A DNA stretch of 23,880 nucleotides from Chloroflexota bacterium (GCA_023395675.1 JAEWYL010000203.1:1-23880), one strand, 5' to 3'. Shown: positions 1 to 7,499, numbered from the stretch's first letter. Numbers and translations are program-made. Notes: generated by a model from the letters alone, not told the origin.

Positions 1-1083
1 GCCCGGCAGAAGGTGGAGATCCTGAAGCTGCTCTACCGTGAGGTGTCGGTGCTGATCCTGGACGAGCCGACGGCCGTGCTCACGCCCCAGGAAGTGCCCT
101 CCCTCTTCTCCGAGCTGCGGCGCCTGCGGGAAAGCGGCAGGACGATCCTGTTCATCTCTCACCGCCTGGACGAGGTGCTGGAGCTGAGCGACCGCATCAC
201 CGTGATGCGCAAAGGCCGGGTGATTGACACGGTGAACGCCGCGGGCACTTCCCGCGAGCGCCTGGCGCAGATGATGGTGGGCCGCGAAGTGGTCTTTACC
301 AGCCGCAGAAAGCCCCAGGAGCCGGGCGAGGTGGTCTTTCGCGCTCAGGACCTGAGCTACCGGAACGCCTCCGGGCAGGAGAAGCTCCAATCGGTCTCGC
401 TGCAGGTGCGCGCGGGGGAGATCGTCGGGGTGGCGGGTGTGGAAGGCAACGGGCAGTTCGAGCTGGTGAACCTCATCATGGGGCTGGCGGAGCCCAGCGC
501 GGGCCGCATCCAGGTTGGGGGAGAAGATCTGGCCCGGGCCGAAATCCTGGAACGGCGCCGGTTTATCTCTTATGTGCCCCAGGACCGCGGCCGCCAGGGC
601 GCCAGCCTGGACGCCTCCATCCTGGAGGACGCCATCATGACCCACCACCGCCTGGACCCGCGCTTCACCGGCTGGGGGGGCAGGCTGCTGAACTGGAAGT
701 ACGCCCGGGAGTTCACCGAAAAGCTGCGCCGGGATTTTTCGGTGAATATGGCGCGGGCTGACCAGCCGTTTCGCGCCCTCTCCGGCGGGAACCAGCAAAA
801 GGTGATCCTGGGGCGCGAGCTGCTGCACGACACCCCCTTCCTGCTGCTGGACCAGCCGACGCGCGGCCTGGACGTGGGCTCGATTGAGTACGTCCACAGC
901 CAGATCCTGCGCATGCGCTCGGAGGGCCGGGCGGTTTTATTGATCTCAGCCGATCTGGAAGAGCTGTTCCTCCTTTCCGACCGGATCATCGTGCTGCACC
1001 GCGGCCGCTGTGTGGCGGACCTGCCGGTCGAGGCCGCCAGCCTCGAAGCGGTGGGGATGCTGATGCTAGAGGGACATACCTAA
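1..1083 (+). CDS. ABC transporter ATP-binding protein, nucleoside/simple-sugar type (5'-truncated)
   Basis: This is the cytoplasmic energising subunit of a BmpA/NupABC (RbsA-like) importer, which carries two fused nucleotide-binding domains. The reading frame is open at base 1, so the gene starts upstream; 360 residues are visible. NBD1 survives only from just after its signature motif: Walker B LILDEPT at about residues 18-24 and the switch His in FISHRLDE at about 54. NBD2 is complete. Its Walker A is the degenerate GVEGNGQFEL (about 146-155) without GK[ST], its signature is LSGGNQQK (about 260-267), and its Walker B reads LLLDQPTRGLD with Gln replacing the catalytic Glu. A degenerate second site is usual in this family, so NBD1 probably does the hydrolysis. 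Two permease genes follow directly. The substrate is inferred from the permease type, not seen in this gene. Confidence 0.93.
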   Translation, partial: ARQKVEILKLLYREVSVLILDEPTAVLTPQEVPSLFSELRRLRESGRTILFISHRLDEVLELSDRITVMRKGRVIDTVNAAGTSRERLAQMMVGREVVFTSRRKPQEPGEVVFRAQDLSYRNASGQEKLQSVSLQVRAGEIVGVAGVEGNGQFELVNLIMGLAEPSAGRIQVGGEDLARAEILERRRFISYVPQDRGRQGASLDASILEDAIMTHHRLDPRFTGWGGRLLNWKYAREFTEKLRRDFSVNMARADQPFRALSGGNQQKVILGRELLHDTPFLLLDQPTRGLDVGSIEYVHSQILRMRSEGRAVLLISADLEELFLLSDRIIVLHRGRCVADLPVEAASLEAVGMLMLEGHT

Positions 1084-1086
1084 AGG

Positions 1087-2166
1087 ATGAATTCGTCGCT
1101 TACCGGAAAATTCGTCAGCGCAATCGCAGGCATTCTGGTCGCTTTTGCCATTGGCTCTGTGATCATGCTGGTCCAGGGGTACAACCCCCTGGAAGCTTAC
1201 GCCGCCCTCTTTCGCTATTCCCTGATCGGGCAGTATCCCTTCTTCACCACCCTGAAGAACTCCGTCCCCCTGATCCTGACGGGCTTTTCGGCGGCAGTGG
1301 CCTTTGCCTCGGGGCCAGTCAACCTGGGCCAGCCCGGGCAGTTCCTGATAGGCGCCCTGTTCGCCACCCTGGGCGGGATTTACCTGCCCCTGCCGTCTTT
1401 TCTGCTCATCCCGGCGCTGATCCTGCTGGCCCTGCTGGGCGGGGCCCTGTGGGCCGGGATCGCCGCCCTCCTGCGCCACTGGTTCGATATGAGCGAGTTC
1501 ATCGTCACCCTCATGCTGAACTTTGTGGCCGAATTTTTCACCGCCTGGCTGATCGCCTTCCCCCTGCTGGACCCGGACGCTTTCTCGCCCATGACCACCG
1601 CCATTCGCCCGGAGGGCTGGCTGCCCGAATGGGGCGAGTTCAGCGCTGCGGTGCTGGTCATGCTGCTGGCTGCGGCCGTGACCTGGTACATCTTCCACTT
1701 CTGGACGGCAGGTTACGAGTGGCGCATCACGGGCCAGAATTCGCTCTTCGCCCGCCTGGGTGGCTGCAAGGTGGACCGCAACTTTATCGCCGTGATGCTG
1801 GTCACCGGCGCGCTGGCGGGCCTGGCAGGGGGCCTGGTGGTGATGGCGGGCCCGCACCGCTTTATCCGCGGCCTGGGCGCCAACTACGCCTGGGATGGGA
1901 TCATGGTGGCGATTGTGGCGAATAACAACCTGCTGGCGAGTATGTTTTACGGCCTGTTTTTCGCCGCCATGCAGACCGGCGCGCTGGGGATGGAGCTGAT
2001 CACCGCCGTCCCGAATGAGATCAGCCAGGTGCTGCAGTCGGTGCTCGTCCTGGTGATCGTAGCCGGCCGTGAGACGCTGAACTGGATCATGGCCCGGCGC
2101 TCGGTGATTCGCAAGAAGCGGGAGGAGGCGGTGGCCTCGCCCCCGGCCGGGGAGCGTGCGGCATGA
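1087..2166 (+). CDS. Nucleoside-type ABC transporter permease 1 (BmpC/NupP-like)
   Basis: This integral inner-membrane subunit belongs to the BPD_transp_2 superfamily and is 359 aa long, typical for the larger of the paired permeases in nucleoside importers. It starts with an ATG 3 nt after the ATPase stop, so translation is probably coupled. A TM helix at about residues 8-31 is followed by the family hallmark near residues 60-85: NSVPLILTGFSAAVAF, then an NLGQPGQFLIGAL-type stretch that corresponds to the NIGxEGQ element of relatives. Several more hydrophobic helices follow, with a Gly/Ala-rich block near 237-257. The C-terminus is a short basic tail. Together with the next gene it should form the heterodimeric channel. 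Exact substrate (purine nucleoside, other riboside or sugar) cannot be read from the sequence. Confidence 0.93.
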   Translation: MNSSLTGKFVSAIAGILVAFAIGSVIMLVQGYNPLEAYAALFRYSLIGQYPFFTTLKNSVPLILTGFSAAVAFASGPVNLGQPGQFLIGALFATLGGIYLPLPSFLLIPALILLALLGGALWAGIAALLRHWFDMSEFIVTLMLNFVAEFFTAWLIAFPLLDPDAFSPMTTAIRPEGWLPEWGEFSAAVLVMLLAAAVTWYIFHFWTAGYEWRITGQNSLFARLGGCKVDRNFIAVMLVTGALAGLAGGLVVMAGPHRFIRGLGANYAWDGIMVAIVANNNLLASMFYGLFFAAMQTGALGMELITAVPNEISQVLQSVLVLVIVAGRETLNWIMARRSVIRKKREEAVASPPAGERAA

Positions 2167-3062
2167 GAATCCTCACCGGACTGATCACCGGCATGATCTC
2201 GGGCGCCACCCCGATCCTGCTTTCCGCCCTGGGCGGGGCTTTCACCTTCTACGCCGGGGTCTTCAATATCGCCATGGAAGGGATGATGCTGGCGGGGGCG
2301 TTCTTCGCCGTCTGGGGCTCTTACACCTTCCATTCCTGGGCCGCCGGCCTGCTCCTGGCGGTGCTGGGCTCGGTGGGACTGGCCCTGATCTTCATCCTGT
2401 TCGCCATTGTGCTCAAGACGGACGAATTTGTGACCGGCATCGCCCTGAACCTGTTCGCCCTGGGCGGTACGACCTACCTGCTGCGGCGCATCTTCTCGGT
2501 GAAGGGCGTGTTCACCAACCCGGGCATCGAGCCCATCCCCAGGATCAGGATCCCGGGGCTCGAACAGGTCCCTGTGCTGGGGGAGGTGCTCTCAGGTCAC
2601 AACCTGGTGGTTTACCTGGCCCTGCTGCTCACCACGGCCTGCGCGTTCCTGGTTTTCCGCACCCGTTTCGGGCTGCGCCTGCGGGCTGCCGGGTATAACC
2701 GCGCCAGCCTGGAGACCAGCGGCGTCTCTCCGGCGCGGGTGCAGGCGATCTCCCTGATCCTGTGCGGCGTGCTCTGCGGCCTGGCGGGGGCTTACCTCTC
2801 GCTGGGCTACGTGGTGCTCTTCGCCGAGAATATGTCCGCCGGGCGGGGCTGGATCTCGCTGGCGGTCATCATCCTGGTCAACGGCAACCCCTGGGGAATC
2901 GGCCTGATCTCGCTCCTGTTCGGCTTTTTCGACGGCCTCGGCCTGTCTCTGCAGGGGAACCGGGTGCCATCCCAGTTCACCGCCATGATCCCCTACGTGG
3001 CCACCCTGGCCGCGCTCTACTTCTACAGCGCGCGTAAGCGCATGAAACGGGCGCGCGCCTGA
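2163..3062 (+). CDS. Nucleoside-type ABC transporter permease 2 (BmpD/NupQ-like)
   Basis: This is the second channel subunit of the importer, 299 aa, the usual length for the shorter permease. Its ATG overlaps the stop of permease 1 in an ATGA arrangement, the classic sign of translational coupling. The diagnostic segment ALGGAFTFYAGVFNIAMEG lies at about residues 19-37; in relatives the same place reads GGxFxERxGVxNIGLEGMM. The rest is a string of hydrophobic helices with a cytoplasmic loop containing YNRASLETSGVSPARVQ at about 178-194, the likely contact site for the ATPase. The protein ends in a basic tail. The extracytoplasmic BmpA-type binding protein is not in the window and probably lies upstream of base 1. 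Confidence 0.93.
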   Translation: MRILTGLITGMISGATPILLSALGGAFTFYAGVFNIAMEGMMLAGAFFAVWGSYTFHSWAAGLLLAVLGSVGLALIFILFAIVLKTDEFVTGIALNLFALGGTTYLLRRIFSVKGVFTNPGIEPIPRIRIPGLEQVPVLGEVLSGHNLVVYLALLLTTACAFLVFRTRFGLRLRAAGYNRASLETSGVSPARVQAISLILCGVLCGLAGAYLSLGYVVLFAENMSAGRGWISLAVIILVNGNPWGIGLISLLFGFFDGLGLSLQGNRVPSQFTAMIPYVATLAALYFYSARKRMKRARA

Positions 3063-3088
3063 AGCCGCGCGCCGCACGAGGTTACCCG

Positions 3089-4483
3089 ATGGCGAATACC
3101 ACAAATCTACGCGCCTGGGAGATCGACCGCCAGCTCCGGCTGGACGCTACCCCGGTGGACCGCCGCACGGAGTCCAGCCACTGGTACAGCAGCGAGACCG
3201 TCTTCCCCAGCGGGGACGACCTGATCGCCCTGTTCTGGGATTCTCGCGTTCCCGGCTCCGGCGCGCCGGAGATCTCCTATGTATCCATGGTTGGGGCCAT
3301 GGCGAACAAAGGTTACGATATGCGCAAGGCCGAGGCCCTGCTGCCGGAAGGCCTGCGCCTGGCCCAGGCCGGAGACCGCCCCGGGCTGCGGGCGCTGACG
3401 GCGCGCCTGCTGGCGGCGATCCATGCCGCCCCCCGGGACCCGGCCTCGCCCTACTGGCAGTTCGAGCACCCGGAGGACTGGCCGGCGGTCACGGCCGCCA
3501 TGGACCCGCAGGCGGCGCAGCCGGCCGGCAGGCCCGCTGCCCTGCCGGACCTGGAAGAGCGCATCCTGTCGGGCTGGCTGGGGCAGCTCGCCGGCGGGGC
3601 GTTTGGGACGGCGATCGAGGGCTACCACTACCGGCAGATCCAGCGGGTATACGGGCGCATCGACTCCTATATCACCACCCCGGAGACCATGAACGACGAC
3701 GTCACCTACGAGCTGGTCTTCCTGGACGTCTTTGAGCGCTTGGGCCGGGCGTTGAACAGCGTCGAGCTGGGCCTGGAGTGGGTGCGCCAGATTCCGTTCG
3801 GGTGGAGCGCGGAGTGGGTGGCGCTGCATAATATGCAGGACGGTATCCTGCCCCCGGACTCGGGGCGCTGCCGCAACCCGTACAGCGACTGGATCGGGGC
3901 GCAGATGCGCGGTATGGTGTGCGGGATGCTCGCCCCGGCATGGCCCCTGGAGGCCGCCCGGCTGGCGCACCTGGATGGGGTGGTTTCTCACTCGGCGAAC
4001 GGGATGTACGGCGAGCTGTATGCCGCGGTGCTGACCAGCCTGGCCTTCGTGATCGAGGACCCGCGCGAGCTGGTGGTGGAAGCGCTGCGCTACCTCCCGC
4101 AGGGCAGCCAGTACGTGCGCGTGGCCCGCGAATGCCTGGAGGTGATCCGCTCGGGCGCCAACCCGGAGAACGCCTGGGAGATCCTGGACAGGCGCTTTGA
4201 GGAATACAACTGGATCCATGCCTACCCAAACCTGGCGGCCGACCTGCTGGCGCTGTGGTTTTCACAGGGGGATATGAGCGAGGCCTTCGCCTGCCTGGCT
4301 GCGGCGGGCCTGGACGTGGACTGCAATGCCGGTCTGGTGGGGAATGTGCTCGGCGTCCAGCGCCGGACGCCGGAGAAATGGGCTGCGCCCCTGGGCGATA
4401 CCCTGGAGACCTATGTCCCCGGGAAAGAGAAGCTGTCTATCCGGGAGCTGGCTGCCCGCACCGCTGCGCTGGCGAGGCTTTAA
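3089..4483 (+). CDS. ADP-ribosylglycohydrolase-family protein
   Basis: The protein has 464 aa and no signal peptide. The C-terminal two thirds (from about residue 155, ERILSGWLGQLAGGAFGTAIEG) match the DraG/ADP-ribosylhydrolase fold, a dinuclear-Mg enzyme class that cleaves N- or O-glycosidic bonds of ADP-ribose. The first metal motif is N202-D203-D204-V-T, a variant of the usual DDT. A helix with EAARLAHLDGVVSHSANG follows, and the last metal motif is D409-V-D411-C-N-A. The N-terminal 150 residues, including a WYSSETVFPSGDDLIALFWDS-type segment, are an extension I do not recognise. It lies 26 nt after the nucleoside-importer permease on the same strand, probably in the same operon. I infer hydrolysis of an imported ribosyl compound. 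Removal of ADP-ribose from protein is the alternative. The family call is firmer than the substrate. Confidence 0.82.
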   Translation: MANTTNLRAWEIDRQLRLDATPVDRRTESSHWYSSETVFPSGDDLIALFWDSRVPGSGAPEISYVSMVGAMANKGYDMRKAEALLPEGLRLAQAGDRPGLRALTARLLAAIHAAPRDPASPYWQFEHPEDWPAVTAAMDPQAAQPAGRPAALPDLEERILSGWLGQLAGGAFGTAIEGYHYRQIQRVYGRIDSYITTPETMNDDVTYELVFLDVFERLGRALNSVELGLEWVRQIPFGWSAEWVALHNMQDGILPPDSGRCRNPYSDWIGAQMRGMVCGMLAPAWPLEAARLAHLDGVVSHSANGMYGELYAAVLTSLAFVIEDPRELVVEALRYLPQGSQYVRVARECLEVIRSGANPENAWEILDRRFEEYNWIHAYPNLAADLLALWFSQGDMSEAFACLAAAGLDVDCNAGLVGNVLGVQRRTPEKWAAPLGDTLETYVPGKEKLSIRELAARTAALARL

Positions 4484-4492
4484 AATAAGAAA

Positions 4493-4526
4493 GGGCTTGT
4501 AGACCTCACCACTTGTCTACAAGCCC
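4493..4526 (+). terminator. 12-bp perfect inverted repeat after the importer operon
   Basis: GGGCTTGTAGAC (4493-4504) and GTCTACAAGCCC (4515-4526) pair perfectly around a 10-nt loop, starting 10 nt after the TAA of the upstream gene. On the + strand no T-run follows. On the - strand the stem is followed by a T-rich tract. It is either a weak or factor-assisted end of the operon, or an mRNA 3'-stabilising hairpin. Confidence 0.55.
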
Positions 4527-4741
4527 AGTTTCGGTTGACACGCTCTCCCCCTGTCTCCAGCCCCCTTAGCCGACCTTCGTGTATATTATAACCAAAAGTT
4601 GTCCATTTAATCCTTAATATTTTCAATGAATTTTTAAGCTTCTTCCGGGTTTGGCCCAGGCGGAGGCCCGTGCACACCACCCCTTCACAAACTTGTAGTG
4701 CGCCTCCCCGCTTCAACCTCAAAATCAAAATTCGATTCCCC

Positions 4742-4751
4742 GGTATAATTG
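4742..4751 (+). promoter_or_regulatory. Promoter -10 box of the CAP/LysM gene (possibly leaderless)
   Basis: A perfect TATAAT lies at 4744-4749 within GGTATAATTG. No convincing -35 hexamer is present 16-18 bp upstream. The GTG start at 4756 falls where transcription would be expected to begin, so the mRNA may have no 5' leader. The remaining spacer (4527-4741) has an AT-rich patch near 4580-4640 in which I see no gene. Confidence 0.6.
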
Positions 4752-4755
4752 CGTC

Positions 4756-6168
4756 GTGCATCGAAAAAGCCTGGTTAGCATCTTCCTGATCCTGCTCCTG
4801 GCGGCAGGCGGTCTCTTTCTCTCGCCCCTCTCGCCGGTCTTCGCGCCGCGGGCTGGTCTGGCCGCGCCCGCAGCCCAGAATGTGACCGCTTTTGATCTCA
4901 TCCTGGCGATGAACACCCTGCGCATGTCCAACGGCCTGCCTGCCCTGGTCGAGGACCCGATCGTCATGGCGGTGGCGCAGTCCACGGCCGAGATTATGGC
5001 CGCCAATCAGATGTCCTGGCATATCGGGGATGTGTCCGGGCGGCTGGCCTCCGCCGGCTACGGCGGCGGGCAGAAAGTATGGGCCACCGAGAACTTCGCC
5101 GCCGGCAACCACTCCATTGACGAGATCATGGTGATCTGGTCGGACGCCTCGCATATGATCCCCGCCGTCAACCCCGCTTACTGCCACGTCGGCGCGGGCG
5201 TGGCGAAATCCTCCAACGGGCGCACTTACTACGTGCTGCAGGCCGCGTACACGGCCGGGCAATCCTGCGGAGAATACCGCTCGCCGGTCGATTCTCCGGG
5301 CGGAGGGTCGAACAACAGCGGGCAGCGCGGCAACCCGGGCATCATCGTCCCGGTGAAAATCGCCACCCCGGACGCCGAAGGGAAAATCTTCCACGAAGTG
5401 CAGTCGGGCCAGTCATTCTGGGCCATCGCCATCGCCTACCAGATCACAATCCGGGACCTGGAGACCTGGAACAACATCACCCGGGATGCGAAACTGCAGG
5501 TGGGACAGCGCCTGTTTATCCCCGGCAGCAATACCGAGGGTTATTTCACCCCCACGCCGGTCGGCATGGTGCTGACCGCCACCCCCGACGCCGAGGGCAG
5601 GGTCATCCACGATGTGCAGCCCTACCAGACCCTGATCACCATCGCCCAGGCCTACAAAGTGAGCGTGGATAACATCCTGGCCCTGAACGGGCTGCAGGCG
5701 GATTGGCCGCTGCAGATCAACCAGAAGCTGTTGATCCAGGGGAACCAGGCTTCGCTGAGCCCCCTGCAGCAGCTTACCCCGGAGAGCGACGGGAGGCTGT
5801 ACCACACCGTGCAGAGCGGCGAGACTCTGTTCGGGATCGCCCGTTACTACGGAATGAGCGTGAACGAGTTGATGAACTGGAACGGGCTCAACGGCTCGTC
5901 CATCCTGCTGCCCGGGCAGAAGCTGCTGCTCCAGGTGACCCTGCCGGCCACCGAAACCGCCACCCCCGATCCGGTCACCTGGACCCCTTCACCGGCCCCG
6001 AGCGCTCCTGTCTCGACGCCCGAGCCGCCCGCAGTTGACCCGGCCCCGACCGAATTGGCGGCCGCGTCCCCGGACCAGGCCGGCAGCCCGGCGGTGCTGT
6101 ACGTGTCGCTGGGACTGATCGCCAGCGGTCTGCTGCTGGCCGCCCTGTTTACCCGGTTGAGGAGATAA
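4756..6168 (+). CDS. Secreted CAP-domain protein with three LysM repeats and C-terminal membrane anchor
   Basis: This is a probable cell-surface protein of 470 aa. The GTG start is followed by basic residues and a hydrophobic signal segment (about 5-30). A CAP/SCP domain (about 46-175) has the layout FDLILAMNTLRMSNGLPAL, then TENFA, then WSDASHMIPAVNPAYCHVGAGVA. It shares the SCP fold but the enzymatic role of bacterial members is generally unclear. Three LysM units start at about residues 211, 283 and 348, each opened by an acidic-Gly lead (DAEG/DAEG/ESDG) and HxVQ. LysM units typically bind peptidoglycan or other GlcNAc polymers. A Pro/Thr/Ala-rich stretch (about 395-440) leads to one TM helix and a short basic tail (about 447-470). 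The anchor at the C-terminus with LysM outside suggests a tether between membrane and wall. No ribosome binding site is visible, consistent with a leaderless message. Confidence 0.88.
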   Translation: MHRKSLVSIFLILLLAAGGLFLSPLSPVFAPRAGLAAPAAQNVTAFDLILAMNTLRMSNGLPALVEDPIVMAVAQSTAEIMAANQMSWHIGDVSGRLASAGYGGGQKVWATENFAAGNHSIDEIMVIWSDASHMIPAVNPAYCHVGAGVAKSSNGRTYYVLQAAYTAGQSCGEYRSPVDSPGGGSNNSGQRGNPGIIVPVKIATPDAEGKIFHEVQSGQSFWAIAIAYQITIRDLETWNNITRDAKLQVGQRLFIPGSNTEGYFTPTPVGMVLTATPDAEGRVIHDVQPYQTLITIAQAYKVSVDNILALNGLQADWPLQINQKLLIQGNQASLSPLQQLTPESDGRLYHTVQSGETLFGIARYYGMSVNELMNWNGLNGSSILLPGQKLLLQVTLPATETATPDPVTWTPSPAPSAPVSTPEPPAVDPAPTELAAASPDQAGSPAVLYVSLGLIASGLLLAALFTRLRR

Positions 6169-6236
6169 TCTGGTTATTCGAGAGAATGTTGATAATGGTT
6201 TTTTGGTATAAGGTATTGGCTATGCGCATTTTAAGT

Positions 6237-6923
6237 TTATTCGCCGCCGCGCCCGGCACCCTGGCCCTTCAGTATAGGCTGCAGCGCCTCCAGCGCCAGG
6301 TGCGGGCTGGTGAGCACCGGTGTGGCGCCTTCCCGCTCCGGCAGCACCTCCAGGACGCGCGCCATGCTCGCCTGCGCCAGGACGATCACGTCCACCTCTT
6401 GCGCCAGCGCCTCGACCACCTCACTCAGCAGGCGGTCGTGTTTCTCCCCATCGCCGCCCATCAGCGCCTCCAGCGCGCCCTCCACCAGCCGGGTCTCCAC
6501 CTCCAGCGTCTTCCCGGCCGCGGCGGCGCGCGCCAGCAGCAGGCCCCGGGTCGGCTCCAGCGTGCTCGGGTTCGTCGCCAGGACGCCAATGCGCCTCCCG
6601 GAGCGCACAGCGCGGTCCAGCATGGGCTCGTCAATCTTGAGCACGGGCAGGTCCACCTGCTCTCCCACCCGGTCCACCAGCGGAGAGATGGTGGAACAGG
6701 TCACCAGCACCGCCTGCGCGCCGATCGCCTCCGCCGCTTTCACGTGCTCCAGCAGCCGCTCTGCATCCCCGGCGTTGAGGCCGCCGCGCCGGCGCACCGC
6801 TTCGAGCAGTGGTTCGTCGAGAATATGCCGGACCTGCGTCCCCGGTAGCTTTTCCCGCACCAGCCGGTTGAAGACCTCGACCAGGGGGGTCACGGTGTGT
6901 ACCAGTACGAGTAGTTCGCTCAT
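6237..6923 (-). CDS. Asp/Glu/hydantoin racemase-family protein lacking the second catalytic Cys
   Basis: This 228-aa cytoplasmic protein fits the Asp/Glu racemase superfamily, whose members use two cysteines for cofactor-independent proton transfer at a carbon next to a carboxylate. The first Cys is present (LVTCSTISP, C76), followed by a KIDEPML segment and IGVLATNPSTLEPT (about 112-125). At the second-Cys position the protein reads VLAQASMARV (181-190), with Ala/Ser in place of Cys. It may therefore act as a one-base racemase, a decarboxylase- or isomerase-like enzyme, or on a different substrate. The ATG at 6921-6923 has a weak AGG before it. The gene is convergent with the CAP/LysM gene and has no operon partner here. 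The short gap 6169-6236 shows no clear terminator. Confidence 0.83.
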   Translation of the reverse strand: MSELLVLVHTVTPLVEVFNRLVREKLPGTQVRHILDEPLLEAVRRRGGLNAGDAERLLEHVKAAEAIGAQAVLVTCSTISPLVDRVGEQVDLPVLKIDEPMLDRAVRSGRRIGVLATNPSTLEPTRGLLLARAAAAGKTLEVETRLVEGALEALMGGDGEKHDRLLSEVVEALAQEVDVIVLAQASMARVLEVLPEREGATPVLTSPHLALEALQPILKGQGAGRGGE

Positions 6924-7062
6924 AAAACCTGATCCTGCCTCTTAACAGGGTGTAACCGCAATTCTCTTTCTCCGGTCCCGGCCAATAACAGCCCGCCAGG
7001 ACCTCTGGGTTCCTTTTTACCATGTTTTGGAGTGGTACTGCGTCAGGCGGGGGAGGCAAAAG

Positions 7063-7086
7063 CGCCCGGTGCGAGGCATTTTCTTC
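7063..7086 (+). repeat. 24-bp repeat, copy 1
   Basis: The sequence starting CGCCCGGTGCGAGGCATT at 7063-7086 recurs exactly at 7230-7253. Its GTGCGAGGCATTT part pairs (one mismatch) with AAATGCCTTGCAC at 7100-7112, predicting a hairpin with an 18-nt loop. Confidence 0.8.
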
Positions 7087-7099
7087 ACATGAGGGGGTG

Positions 7100-7225
7100 A
7101 AATGCCTTGCACTTGAGCCCTTGTGGAGCCAGGTGCAAGGCACTCCTCCGCCTGACCGTGATGCTGGCAGGTAGAGTTCCTTCGCCTGCAGCAAGCCCTT
7201 TCGGGGAGAGCAAGTGCCTCGCACC
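7100..7225 (+). repeat. Direct repeat copy 1 (ends in a 94-bp unit with inverted termini)
   Basis: This 126-bp segment recurs 214 bp downstream. Its last 94 bp (7132-7225) begin with GGTGCAAGGCACT and end with AGTGCCTCGCACC, which are inverse complements with one mismatch, so the unit has 13-bp terminal inverted repeats. The first 30 bases are more diverged between copies than the 94-bp core. Confidence 0.85.
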
Positions 7226-7229
7226 TCAA

Positions 7230-7253
7230 CGCCCGGTGCGAGGCATTTTCTTC
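7230..7253 (+). repeat. 24-bp repeat, copy 2
   Basis: This is an exact copy of 7063-7086, placed 4 bp after the end of the first 94-bp unit. Its inverse partner in the second half of the block, at 7314-7327, is degenerate. Confidence 0.8.
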
Positions 7254-7313
7254 GCAGTCCCGGTTCAAGTCAGGCAAGTTGGGCCGGCCAGGAATGGGTT
7301 CCCCCTAGCAGAG

Positions 7314-7439
7314 AAATGCCCTTCACCTGAGTCTTAGTGGTGCCAGGTGCAAGGCACTCCTCCGCCTGACCGTGATGCTGGCAGGTAGAGTTCCTTCGCC
7401 TGCAGCAAGCCTTTTCGGGGACAGCAAGTGCCTCGCACC
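7314..7439 (+). repeat. Direct repeat copy 2
   Basis: This is the second copy of the segment at 7100-7225. The 94-bp core (7346-7439) differs from copy 1 at only two positions by eye and keeps the same terminal inverted repeats. Confidence 0.85.
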
Positions 7440-7489
7440 GGACAGCGTGGGGGCGCGAGAAGCCTCTCACGCCGGATGGGACGGGCGCG

Positions 7490-7499
7490 GGTATAATTG
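7490..7499 (+). promoter_or_regulatory. Promoter -10 box of the BNR-repeat gene
   Basis: TATAAT at 7492-7497 sits in GGTATAATTG, the same 10 bases as at 4742-4751. No clear -35 is seen. Transcription would start near 7504, giving a leader of about 70 nt before the ATG at 7573. This supports the internal start over the longer in-frame opening that would run through the repeat block. Confidence 0.6.

Larger units (their letters stand above)
7042..7439. repeat. Block of nested inverted and direct repeats in non-coding DNA
   Basis: The roughly 650-bp gap between the racemase-like gene and the BNR gene holds eight half-sites of a GGTGCRAGGCA-type motif in alternating orientation. They lie at 7068-7081 (+), 7100-7112 (-), 7132-7144 (+), 7213-7225 (-), 7235-7248 (+), 7314-7327 (-, degenerate), 7346-7358 (+) and 7427-7439 (-). 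Adjacent opposite half-sites could fold into hairpins. A GTCAGGCGGGGGAG fragment at 7042-7055 is the near-exact inverse of CTCCTCCGCCTGAC inside the larger units. I see no gene here. The sequence resembles a family of small palindromic or MITE-like elements, but no transposase is nearby. Confidence 0.75.

Noticed and set aside
3107..4219. Antisense frame across the ADP-ribosylglycohydrolase-family gene
   Set aside because: No recognisable domain and shadow-like composition; the + strand frame carries both metal motifs.
4535..4590. TTGACA at 4535 with TATATT/TATTAT near 4582 as a promoter
   Set aside because: The spacing of about 41 bp is far too long for a -35/-10 pair, and a better TATAAT lies at 4744.
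6631..7224. Alternative - strand frame through the racemase start and the repeat block
   Set aside because: It covers non-coding repeats and an out-of-frame part of the racemase-like gene, with no domain.
7042..7439. CRISPR array
   Set aside because: Only two large copies 214 bp apart with internal inverted ends, no short regular repeat-spacer pattern and no cas genes.
7042..7439. Integron attC sites
   Set aside because: The inverted ends lack the GTTRRRY core and there is no integrase or cassette arrangement.
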